Both the position numbers and the translations under genes were made by a program. From positions 1,003 to 43,307 of the forward strand of contig CADCEW010000015.1 of the NCBI GenBank assembly GCA_902800585.1: DNA of 42,305 nucleotides, given 5' to 3'. Below the pieces are notes generated by a model. The model was not told the DNA's origin and searched no databases. It saw only the letters and a program-made list of their open reading frames with translations. This document shows positions 14,380 through 21,573 of the stretch, one piece after another (position 1 is the stretch's first letter; the number at the start of each line of letters is the position of its first letter). Source of the DNA: an uncultured Prevotellaceae bacterium. Its GTDB lineage: Bacteria; Bacteroidota; Bacteroidia; Bacteroidales; Bacteroidaceae.

Positions 14380-16739
14380 AAAAGAAACGAATTGCACTCC
14401 TGTTAATCTTGGCATGTATGGCATTTTCCGTACAGGCTCAGGTATATAATGAAATCAATGAAGACGGAACAATTACCCGCCGTGATGAACGTGGCGGTAA
14501 TTTCAATCCCAACCGACGAGATTCTATAAAGAACAAAGAAATACCACGAGGTGTCCATGTGTGGACCGTTGATCGTCTTTTCGGTGACATCCGCCCTGCT
14601 GAGCTGGACACCATGCCGCATCTTTACCAAAACACCATATTCAATACAGGAGTCTATGGGGAATATAATTCTATCGGTAATAACTATACACCCCGCCTGA
14701 ACCGTATCGTCATTGACCGTCCTACGACCAGCAAGTTTTTCTTCACACAACTCTATGATTATACGACGAAAGAGCCTGACCAAATCCTCTTTGTCAACAC
14801 ACTGTCTCCTTATGCTAATATCTCTTACGACAATTGTGGTAACAAACAACACGGAGAAGACCATATCGATGCCAAATTTGCTGTTAATGCCAACAAACGG
14901 TTGGGATTCGGATTCGATCTCGACTATCACTATGCCAGAGGCTATTACCAGAATCAGAATATTTCACACTTCCGTGCCTCATTGTTTGGTTCTTATATCG
15001 GTGACCGCTATCAGATGCATACATTGTTTTCTACCTATCACAGGAAAGCAGCAGAGAATGGTGGTATCACCAATGATAACTTCATTACCCATCCGGAGAT
15101 GTTCGATGACCAGTTCAGTGAAGAAGAAATACCCACCGTACTCTCCCAAAACTGGAATCGTAATAACTCCATTCATTTCTTCCTCACTCATCGATATAAC
15201 ATCGGTTTCTACCGAAAAGTGAAGATGACAGAGGATGAAATCAAGGCACGTCAGTTTGCTGCCGCTTCGGCAAAAGCAAAAAAGGACAAAGAGGAAAAAG
15301 GGAAAAATGATAACATAGGACGCAAAGGTGGAAAAATTGCCGACACTCCTACAGGTCGTCCTGACAATGCTCGTATAGCCGGAGATCTCCCTGTAGACGG
15401 AAAGAAACCTGTGGAAACAATTGACTCTACCCGTATTCAAATAGACTCTCAGGCAGAAATGGACAGTGTTCTTGCAGCACAAGCACGTCAAGACTCTATT
15501 GATGCTACCATGAAACGGGAATACGTGCCTGTCACTAGTTTCATCCATACCCTTGATCTCAATAGTTATAGTCGTATCTATCAGGCATACAAATCTCCTG
15601 ACAACTATTATCTAGACACCTATTATAATTATAATGATGAAGGTAAGTATGCTAATGACTCTATCTACGACAAAACAAAATACCTGTCTATCAAAAACAC
15701 TTTCGCCATTGCACTCCTTGAGGGATTCAATAAATACGCTAAAGCTGGGTTGAAAGCGTTTATTGCTCATGAGTATCGCCGTTATCAGATGCCAGACTTA
15801 ATAGAAGGTAATGATGCTTATTTCATGAACAAATGGACAGAAAGTCATATCAGTGTCGGTGGAAAAATATCAAAAACACAGGGCAAGACTCTTCATTATG
15901 CCTTGTCGGCAGAGGCATGGGTAGTAGGAGCGGATGCAGGTTCTCTGAATCTCGATTTTAGTACCGACCTAAACTTTCGACTCTTTGGTGACACGGTGCG
16001 GTTAGCAGCAAAAGCATTCTTCTACCGTACTCATCCTTCCTTCTTCCAGAGACAATTCCATTCCAAGCATCTGTGGTGGGACGATGCAGACCTTAGTAAA
16101 GAGACACGTACCCATGTCGAAGGCATCTTCTCATACCAGAAAACCCGTACACAACTGCGTGTCGCTATTGAGGAGATTCAGAACTATACTTATTTCGGAA
16201 CGAGTTATGTGACTACAGTTGATAAAGATAATAACTACGGAAGGGCTGAACTAACGGCAGGTGTCTATCAGGAAAGCGGGAATATCAACCTGCTGACAGC
16301 ACAGTTACGGCAGGATTTCCGTTTCGGTATTTTCAACTGGGAGAATGTGATTACCTATCAGAACTCCAGTAAACAAGACGTACTACCCGTCCCTGCCCTG
16401 AATATCTTCACAAATCTGTATTTGAAATTCAAGATCGCCAAAGTACTCAGTGTGGAACTGGGTGGTGATATGACCTTCTTTACCAAGTACTATGCACCAG
16501 ACTATGTTCCACAGTTAGCGCAGCTTGCCATTCAGAAGAATGAAGACAGTCGGGTTGAACTGGGCGGTTATCCTTTCATCGATGTCTATGCTAACTTCCA
16601 TTTGAAACGTGCACGTTTCTTCGTGATGATGAGTCATGTCAACAATGCTTCTGGTAATAAGATGATGTTCCTGGCTCCTCATTACCCCGTGAACGGTAAT
16701 GTGTTACGTTTTGGAGTCTCCTGGAATTTCTACAACTAA
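14376..16739 (+). CDS. Putative porin (Porin_10 family)
   Basis: 787 aa, starting at a TTG that overlaps the preceding stop (ATTGA). No ATG occurs before the end of the signal peptide (KKKRIALLLILACMAFSVQA). The rest alternates polar and aromatic residues as in outer-membrane barrels and ends with the aromatic GVSWNFYN. Regions such as FNTGVYGEYNSIGNNY, FFTQLYDYTTKEPDQILF and REYVPVTSFIHT recall the Bacteroidetes Porin_10 family. A Lys/Glu/Asp-rich insert of about 95 residues (about 290-385) makes it longer than usual members and probably forms a loop. It is the last gene of the unit. Its TAA overlaps the stop of the convergent HD gene. Substrate unknown. Confidence 0.85.
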   Translation: MKKKRIALLLILACMAFSVQAQVYNEINEDGTITRRDERGGNFNPNRRDSIKNKEIPRGVHVWTVDRLFGDIRPAELDTMPHLYQNTIFNTGVYGEYNSIGNNYTPRLNRIVIDRPTTSKFFFTQLYDYTTKEPDQILFVNTLSPYANISYDNCGNKQHGEDHIDAKFAVNANKRLGFGFDLDYHYARGYYQNQNISHFRASLFGSYIGDRYQMHTLFSTYHRKAAENGGITNDNFITHPEMFDDQFSEEEIPTVLSQNWNRNNSIHFFLTHRYNIGFYRKVKMTEDEIKARQFAAASAKAKKDKEEKGKNDNIGRKGGKIADTPTGRPDNARIAGDLPVDGKKPVETIDSTRIQIDSQAEMDSVLAAQARQDSIDATMKREYVPVTSFIHTLDLNSYSRIYQAYKSPDNYYLDTYYNYNDEGKYANDSIYDKTKYLSIKNTFAIALLEGFNKYAKAGLKAFIAHEYRRYQMPDLIEGNDAYFMNKWTESHISVGGKISKTQGKTLHYALSAEAWVVGADAGSLNLDFSTDLNFRLFGDTVRLAAKAFFYRTHPSFFQRQFHSKHLWWDDADLSKETRTHVEGIFSYQKTRTQLRVAIEEIQNYTYFGTSYVTTVDKDNNYGRAELTAGVYQESGNINLLTAQLRQDFRFGIFNWENVITYQNSSKQDVLPVPALNIFTNLYLKFKIAKVLSVELGGDMTFFTKYYAPDYVPQLAQLAIQKNEDSRVELGGYPFIDVYANFHLKRARFFVMMSHVNNASGNKMMFLAPHYPVNGNVLRFGVSWNFYN

Positions 16740-17371
16740 GCCTTTTCTTCGGCTAAGATGCGGTCAAAGACCACTCGCATCTTTTGGGGTTCTGCTATCA
16801 ATGAACGTAACGCATTCAAGTTACGTTCATTCTCTGAACCTTGGATCCATAGACGGATATAACCATTCACAGAATATTTCTCATCCATGTGCTGACAGAA
16901 TCGTCTCCATTGTCCTTCCGTATCCAACTCAGGATAGTTGGCAATTCCGAACTGAATCGTACGACGAATGACCGTTTCCGGTTCAAGATCACGGTCAGCT
17001 TCAGCGACAATCTTCCCATAGATACTACGGGGCGCATGAGAGGCAGAGGCACGATGATCCTCTACTGCCTCCTTCATCACCTTCAACTGCTCTGGAGAGA
17101 ACCAACGTTTCAACCGTGCATCCTGCATCAAAATCTTTCCACTCGTCAGATGATGAATGGCACGAGGACCACTTAATCCCAAATCATGATAGGCTGCTAT
17201 AACATAAACCATGTTCATATCCGCACCTGTATGCTTCGCCAGATTCATCGAACTACGGATGACTCGAGTGACATGACTCAGGTTGTGAGCCTTGTCAAAT
17301 TCCACATAGCGAGGCAGTATTTGTGTCTCTACAAACTCTACCAAATCAAGACTGGCGGTATTATTAATCAT
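16736..17371 (-). CDS. HD-domain phosphohydrolase-like protein
   Basis: 211 aa from the ATG at 17371. The upstream part of the frame overlaps the divergent menA promoter and is not used. HD-superfamily motifs are in order: H in DKAHNLSHVTRV (about residue 27-38), the HD pair in VIAAYHDLGL (about 62-71), H in VEDHRAS (about 110), and D in VAEADRD (about 128). It should bind divalent metal and hydrolyse a phosphoester or nucleotide; the substrate is unknown. It shares interlocked divergent promoters with menA. Its TAG overlaps the porin TAA in the tetramer CTAA. Confidence 0.82.
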   Translation of the reverse strand: MINNTASLDLVEFVETQILPRYVEFDKAHNLSHVTRVIRSSMNLAKHTGADMNMVYVIAAYHDLGLSGPRAIHHLTSGKILMQDARLKRWFSPEQLKVMKEAVEDHRASASHAPRSIYGKIVAEADRDLEPETVIRRTIQFGIANYPELDTEGQWRRFCQHMDEKYSVNGYIRLWIQGSENERNLNALRSLIAEPQKMRVVFDRILAEEKA

Positions 17372-17389
17372 CAGAAAATGGTGAAAATT

Positions 17390-17421
17390 TTTGCAAATAT
17401 ACGCAATAATCCTTATTTTTG
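17390..17421 (+). promoter_or_regulatory. menA promoter, interlocked with the HD-gene promoter
   Basis: TTTG (17390-17393; TTGC at 17391-17394 gives a 19-bp spacer), then TATTTTTG (17414-17421), 25 nt before the menA ATG. The 9-mer TTTTTGCAA at 17388-17396 and 17416-17424 serves both strands. Confidence 0.6.
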
Positions 17422-17424
17422 CAA
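17394..17424 (-). promoter_or_regulatory. HD-gene promoter, interlocked with the menA promoter
   Basis: On the minus strand TTGC (17424-17421), 19 bp, then TATATTTG (17401-17394). The -7 box overlaps the menA -33 element, and the -33 abuts or overlaps the menA -7 box. Confidence 0.6.
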
Positions 17425-17446
17425 GAAGATTCAAGTAAAAAACGAC

Positions 17447-18355
17447 ATGAACGATACCACTATCAAACAAAACTCCTTCCGTGCATGGCTGCTAGCAGCG
17501 CGTCCAAAAACGCTGTCTGGTGCTGCAGTCCCTGTATTGATTGGACTTGCACTCGCCTATATCGATTCCCTCGAATACGGAGACGTATTCAGTTGGACAG
17601 CCGCTATCTTGTGTATGCTCTTTGCACTCATCATGCAGATTGATGCTAACTTCATCAATGATTTCTTTGACTATGCCCGTGGCAATGATGATGCGACAAC
17701 ACGTTTAGGCCCGTTGCGTGCCTGTACACAGGGATGGGTTAGCACGGATGCGATGAAGAAAGCCATTGCTGCGACTACATGTGCGGCATGTGTCATTGGA
17801 CTACCTCTCGTCTATTTCGGTGGATTGGAGATGATTCTTGTCGGATTATTCTGTGTGGTATTCTGTTTTCTATACACCACTCACCTCTCCTACATGGGAT
17901 TAGGCGACGTGCTGGTATTGCTATTCTTTGGCTTCGTCCCTGTCTGTGTTACCTATTATATACAATTGCACATAGTAACCTTCCAGGTATTCACTGCCTC
18001 TATAGCTTGCGGACTAGTGATTGATGCCCTGTTGATTGTCAACAACTATCGCGACAGGGATAATGACCGTCGTGACGAAAAGATGACACTCGTCGTTCAT
18101 ATTGGAGAAAAGGCGACGGAATGGCTGTATTTAGGAATTGGCGTGGCTGCCTGTCTAATGGGAGTTGTCTTCTGGATGAATGCACATGTCCTTGCTTTCA
18201 TCCTTCCTCTTATCTATCTGATACTGCATGTCTTTACGTGGTTGAAGATGCGGCGCATCCATCACGGCAAGCAACTCAACGAGTGCTTGGGTGAGACAGC
18301 ACGCAACATCCTCATCTATGGCCTTACAGTGTCAGTGGGGTTACTCCTTCTCTGA
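17447..18355 (+). CDS. menA: 1,4-dihydroxy-2-naphthoate polyprenyltransferase
   Basis: 302 aa from the ATG at 17447, which gives MNDTTIKQNSFRAWLLAARP. The open frame extends 87 codons further upstream but crosses the promoter and antisense HD gene. This UbiA-family membrane enzyme attaches a polyprenyl tail to DHNA in menaquinone synthesis. The first Asp motif is NDFFDYARGNDD (about 69-80) and the second is NNYRDRDNDRRDE (about 203-215), both Mg-pyrophosphate sites. ARPKTLSGAAVPVLIGLA is the typical MenA start. About eight transmembrane helices are present. Its 3' end overlaps a small membrane-protein gene on the other strand. Confidence 0.93.
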   Translation: MNDTTIKQNSFRAWLLAARPKTLSGAAVPVLIGLALAYIDSLEYGDVFSWTAAILCMLFALIMQIDANFINDFFDYARGNDDATTRLGPLRACTQGWVSTDAMKKAIAATTCAACVIGLPLVYFGGLEMILVGLFCVVFCFLYTTHLSYMGLGDVLVLLFFGFVPVCVTYYIQLHIVTFQVFTASIACGLVIDALLIVNNYRDRDNDRRDEKMTLVVHIGEKATEWLYLGIGVAACLMGVVFWMNAHVLAFILPLIYLILHVFTWLKMRRIHHGKQLNECLGETARNILIYGLTVSVGLLLL

Positions 18356-18500
18356 TAAAGAAATACCACAGGGCTATCATCACGATAATAAGAATGATAG
18401 TCACAATACTCTTTAGCAAACATCCTGCAATCTTCTTTACGACGAAGAAGCCGATGATAATGATGAGCAATAACGCGATATAATAGGTCAGATTCTCCAT
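18324..18500 (-). CDS. 58-aa membrane protein antisense to the menA tail
   Basis: A 59-codon minus-strand frame starts at the ATG at 18500 and ends at 18324, overlapping the last 32 nt of menA. The product starts MENLTYYIALLLIIIIGFFV, continues with a short basic patch (VKKIAG) and then a second hydrophobic run (SIVTIILIIVMIALWYFF). It lies 8 nt downstream of the RluA-type gene on the same strand, so it is probably the tail of that transcript. No family is recognised, though small two-helix proteins of this kind are common in Bacteroidales. Confidence 0.65.
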   Translation of the reverse strand: MENLTYYIALLLIIIIGFFVVKKIAGCLLKSIVTIILIIVMIALWYFFIREGVTPLTL

Positions 18501-18508
18501 TTCTCTAT

Positions 18509-19402
18509 TTATTTGAATAACTGTCTGAACGCTGTGGGAATGGGTGTCTCAAACTCCATTCGCTCATGTGTTACAGGATGTTCCATACACAACAGGAAAG
18601 CATGCAGACAGAGTCGATGCAATGGATCATTGCCATCACCGTATTTCACATCGCCACAAACAGGATGCCCCATATCGGCAGCATGCACACGAATCTGGTT
18701 TTTACGCCCTGTTTCTAATTTAAATTCTACCAAGGAATGATCGGTAGTGCGGTCCAGTACGTGGAAATGTGTTACAGCATACTTTCCCCCATTGTCAACA
18801 GGTGACGAATAAGTCACATATGCCTTGTTATCTTTCAACCAGTTGGCAATCGTTCCTTCGTCCTCTTCCATCTCGCCACTTAATACGGCTACATAGCGAC
18901 GGTCATAAACAATATCATGCCAATAGTGCTCCAACACCTGTTCTGTCTCCATATCTTTCGCATATACCATCAGCCCTGAAGTATCACGATCCAATCGATG
19001 TACCACATGCGCCGTACATTTTTGACGCGATTTCTTGAAATAGTCATCTAAGATGGTCTTCACATTCAAGGAAGAATGACCTGCCGCCATCGAAAGAATG
19101 CCAGCCTGTTTCTCTACAACAATGAGCCAACGATCCTCATACACGATTTTCAGCCAACGACTCTTGAATTGTGTCTGATTACGCTTCGTTTTACTGACAG
19201 CCACTTTCATCCCCGGTTTCAAAGGGAAGTCAAACTGACTCACAGTCTTGCCATCCACACGGATGCCTCGTCCCTGCAACGTCAACTTAATCTTATTGCG
19301 ACTTTGATGCACGTTCTCCAAAAGGAACTCCAGTAAAGGCTGTTCCTTCGTGACTACCAGATGCTCATAGTCACCTTGCTGATTATACGGATTATACCTC
19401 AT
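18509..19402 (-). CDS. RluA-family pseudouridine synthase
   Basis: 297 aa from the ATG at 19402. An N-terminal S4-like region (LLEFLLENVHQSRNKIKLTL...GIRVDGK) precedes the catalytic domain. The catalytic motif is VVHRLDRDTSGLMVYAK, with HRLDRDTSG carrying the nucleophilic Asp. The C-terminal ETGRKNQIRVHAADMGHPV and GDVKYGD blocks are standard. It isomerises uridine in rRNA or tRNA; the target site cannot be assigned from sequence. The longer frame to 19468 runs into the tRNA-Ser gene and is rejected. Its start lies just 14 nt downstream of the tRNA terminator hairpin, which leaves no obvious promoter of its own. Confidence 0.9.
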   Translation of the reverse strand: MRYNPYNQQGDYEHLVVTKEQPLLEFLLENVHQSRNKIKLTLQGRGIRVDGKTVSQFDFPLKPGMKVAVSKTKRNQTQFKSRWLKIVYEDRWLIVVEKQAGILSMAAGHSSLNVKTILDDYFKKSRQKCTAHVVHRLDRDTSGLMVYAKDMETEQVLEHYWHDIVYDRRYVAVLSGEMEEDEGTIANWLKDNKAYVTYSSPVDNGGKYAVTHFHVLDRTTDHSLVEFKLETGRKNQIRVHAADMGHPVCGDVKYGDGNDPLHRLCLHAFLLCMEHPVTHERMEFETPIPTAFRQLFK

Positions 19403-19415
19403 TTTAATTTGATAT

Positions 19416-19444
19416 AAAAAGGCATCCGTTGGAATGCCTTTCTT
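19416..19444 (-). terminator. Terminator hairpin after tRNA-Ser
   Basis: On the minus strand the stem AAAGGCAT/ATGCCTTT with an 8-nt loop ends in a T-run, directly after the tRNA 3' end and directly before the pseudouridine synthase start. Confidence 0.75.
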
Positions 19445-19449
19445 CTTTG

Positions 19450-19537
19450 CGGAAGGTGAGGGATTCAAACCCCCGATACCCGAAAGGGGTATACCGGATT
19501 TCGAGTCCAGCGCGATCGATCACTCTGCCAACCTTCC
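19450..19537 (-). tRNA. tRNA-Ser (anticodon CGA)
   Basis: The minus strand folds as a class II tRNA of 88 nt. Acceptor arms GGAAGGT and ACCTTCC pair, and G is the discriminator base. The anticodon stem CTGGA/TCCGG encloses the loop CTCGAAA (anticodon CGA, reading UCG). The long variable arm is TATACCC/GGGTATC, and the T loop is TTTGAATCC. The large variable arm and G discriminator are serine hallmarks. CCA is not encoded. A consensus promoter lies upstream and a terminator follows. Confidence 0.95.
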
Positions 19538-19563
19538 TTTCCTTCCCTTCGCTTTTGCGGATG

Positions 19564-19595
19564 CAAAGGTAATACTTTTTTAAGTAACTTCCAAA
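19564..19595 (-). promoter_or_regulatory. tRNA-Ser promoter
   Basis: On the minus strand TTTGG (19595-19591), 19 bp, then TACCTTTG (19571-19564), 26 nt before the tRNA 5' end. All elements match the consensus. Confidence 0.7.
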
Positions 19596-19616
19596 TTTAT
19601 TATTGACAAATCCTTT

Positions 19617-20198
19617 TCAAAGGAGTTTGCTAAGCCGTTGCCGCAACTGTTCTGCCTCACTCTGACGAATGGAGAGACGTATCTCGCACGTATTATCATA
19701 GGTCTGCGACAAGACACGAGGATTCATCTCCTTAACAACACGCATCACATCATTCATCTGCGGATACGCGAAAGTATAGGTAATGACTTCCTCCACCTGT
19801 CTCGTCTCTATCGTCGCATGAGCAATAGCATCAGCTGCAGCTTCCCGATATGCAACAATCAAGCCACTTGTTCCCAGATTAACGCCCCCATAATAGCGCA
19901 CCACGATAATCAAGATATCTGTCAGTTCATTGGAATTGATTTGTCCAAGAATGGGCTTGCCTGCTGTACTCGAAGGTTCTCCGTCATCATTGGCACGAAA
20001 CACCTCTCTACTCGCCCCCAACATATAGGCATAGCATACATGACGAGCATCATAATATTTCTTACGATAACCAGCAAGAATCTCTTTTATCTCGTCGACT
20101 GTCTCAACATGATGCGCAAAAGCGAGGAACTTACTCCGCTTCTCGGTGTAATATCCCTCGCTTGTGTTTGCTATGGTCTTGAACTCGTCAGTTGCCAT
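19617..20198 (-). CDS. YigZ/IMPACT family protein
   Basis: 193 aa. The N-terminal region TEKRSKFLAFAHHVETVDEIKEIL and the block ARHVCYAYMLG ... RANDDGEPSSTAGKPILGQI are the signature of the YigZ/IMPACT N-terminal domain. A C-terminal DUF1949-type ferredoxin-like domain follows (ITYTFAYPQMNDVMRVVKEM). Family members are linked to translation or ribosome-associated regulation, but the precise role is unknown. The gene starts 24 nt downstream of the DUF1015 stop and is probably in its transcript. Confidence 0.92.
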   Translation of the reverse strand: MATDEFKTIANTSEGYYTEKRSKFLAFAHHVETVDEIKEILAGYRKKYYDARHVCYAYMLGASREVFRANDDGEPSSTAGKPILGQINSNELTDILIIVVRYYGGVNLGTSGLIVAYREAAADAIAHATIETRQVEEVITYTFAYPQMNDVMRVVKEMNPRVLSQTYDNTCEIRLSIRQSEAEQLRQRLSKLL

Positions 20199-20222
20199 TT
20201 TTCGTTATAACGGTATACGTTA

Positions 20223-21470
20223 TTACGACAATTTATGTATCACCAGTCCCGAACGCAACTTCGGCTCAAACCAGGTAGCCTTCGGTGGCATGATCTTACC
20301 ACTGTCGGCAATATCCATAATCTGTTGCATCGTCACAGGATATAAGGCAAGGGCAGCACGCATCTCACCACTGTCCACACGACGCTTCAATTCACCCAGT
20401 CCACGCAAACCGCCTACGAAGTCTATACGCTTTGAGGAACGCAAGTCACCGATATTCAATATCTCATCAAGAATCAGTCGACTGCTGATGTCTACATCCA
20501 ATACTCCAATAGGGTCTGTATTGTCGTAAGTACCATCCTTCGCAATCAGACTATACCAGTGTTGATCAAGATAGAGTGAGAACTCATGAAGTTTCGAAGG
20601 CTTATAGATGTCCGTACCTTTGTCCTCTACGATAAAGTTCACTTGCAAGGCTGCCAAGAACTCCTCTGATGACATACCATTAAGGTCTTTCACAACTCTA
20701 TTATAATCGAGAATAGTCAACTGACTGGCCTGGAAACAAACTGCCATGAAAAAATTATATTCCTCCGTACCGTTATGATTGGGATTCTGCTTTTGTTTCT
20801 CAGCACCTACCAATGCAGCGGCAGCAGAGCGATGATGTCCGTCTGCAATATAAAGCGACGGCATCTTGGCAAACTCCTCAGTAATAACCTTCATGTCAGC
20901 CTCATCATTGATAATCCAGAACTGATGACGGAAACCATCAATTGGAGCGATGAAGTCATACTCCGGTTCCGTAGCCGCATATCGCTTAATCAATTGATCA
21001 AGGACAGCGTTATCGGGATAGGCAAAGAATACTGGCTCGATGTTCGCATTATTCACACGGACATGTTTCATGCGGTCTTCCTCCTTGTCACGACGCGTCA
21101 GTTCATGTTTCTTGATATTGCCCTTCATATAATCATCGACATAGGCACCAACCACTAATCCGTACTGTGTCTTGCCGTTCATCGTCTGGGCATATATATA
21201 ATAGTGTTCGCGCGCATCTTGTACCAGCCATCCCTTATCCTGGAACTTCTGAAAGTTCTCAGCAGCCTTCTCATAGACACGCGGATCATACTCGGAAGTA
21301 CCTACGGGGAAATCAATCTCCGGCTTGATGATATGATACAGACTCTTCTCATTGTCGCCAGCCTCTGCACGTGCCTCTTCTGAGTCAAGAACATCGTATG
21401 GACGACTCTCTACTTGCTCCACCAAATCTTTCGGTGGACGTATTCCTTTAAACGGTTTTACTATAGCCAT
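20223..21470 (-). CDS. DUF1015 family protein
   Basis: 415 aa from the ATG at 21470 (MAIVKPFKGIRPPKDLVEQV); the frame further upstream covers the promoter. The opening PFKGIRPPK and RPYDVLDSEEAR, the YIADGHHRSAAA block (about residues 230-241), and a C-terminal P.MPPKATWFEPKLRSGLVIH motif define DUF1015. The biochemical role is not established. It is often found next to serA and serC in anaerobes, suggesting a link to serine metabolism. Here those genes lie on the same strand but are separated from it by the GH5 gene. Confidence 0.9.
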   Translation of the reverse strand: MAIVKPFKGIRPPKDLVEQVESRPYDVLDSEEARAEAGDNEKSLYHIIKPEIDFPVGTSEYDPRVYEKAAENFQKFQDKGWLVQDAREHYYIYAQTMNGKTQYGLVVGAYVDDYMKGNIKKHELTRRDKEEDRMKHVRVNNANIEPVFFAYPDNAVLDQLIKRYAATEPEYDFIAPIDGFRHQFWIINDEADMKVITEEFAKMPSLYIADGHHRSAAAALVGAEKQKQNPNHNGTEEYNFFMAVCFQASQLTILDYNRVVKDLNGMSSEEFLAALQVNFIVEDKGTDIYKPSKLHEFSLYLDQHWYSLIAKDGTYDNTDPIGVLDVDISSRLILDEILNIGDLRSSKRIDFVGGLRGLGELKRRVDSGEMRAALALYPVTMQQIMDIADSGKIMPPKATWFEPKLRSGLVIHKLS

Positions 21471-21497
21471 AATAATAATTTTTATTAAATGTAGGTG

Positions 21498-21528
21498 CAA
21501 ATTTACGGAAAAGTTCTGAATCTTCAAA
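21498..21528 (-). promoter_or_regulatory. DUF1015 promoter
   Basis: On the minus strand TTTG (21528-21525), exactly 19 bp, then TAAATTTG (21505-21498), 27 nt before the ATG. It overlaps the divergent GH5 promoter. Confidence 0.65.
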
Positions 21529-21545
21529 ATTTATTCGTAACTTTG
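21514..21545 (+). promoter_or_regulatory. Putative GH5 promoter
   Basis: TAACTTTG at 21538-21545 matches the -7 consensus, 28 nt before the ATG. The -33 region reads TTCTG (21514-21518), a weak match. It overlaps the DUF1015 promoter on the other strand. Confidence 0.55.
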
Positions 21546-21573
21546 CAGAAAATAACTAAAACAGAGAAAGAAT

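Noticed and set aside
17186-17446. N-terminal extension of menA
   Set aside because: It overlaps the HD gene antisense and the menA promoter. MenA homology starts at the ATG at 17447.
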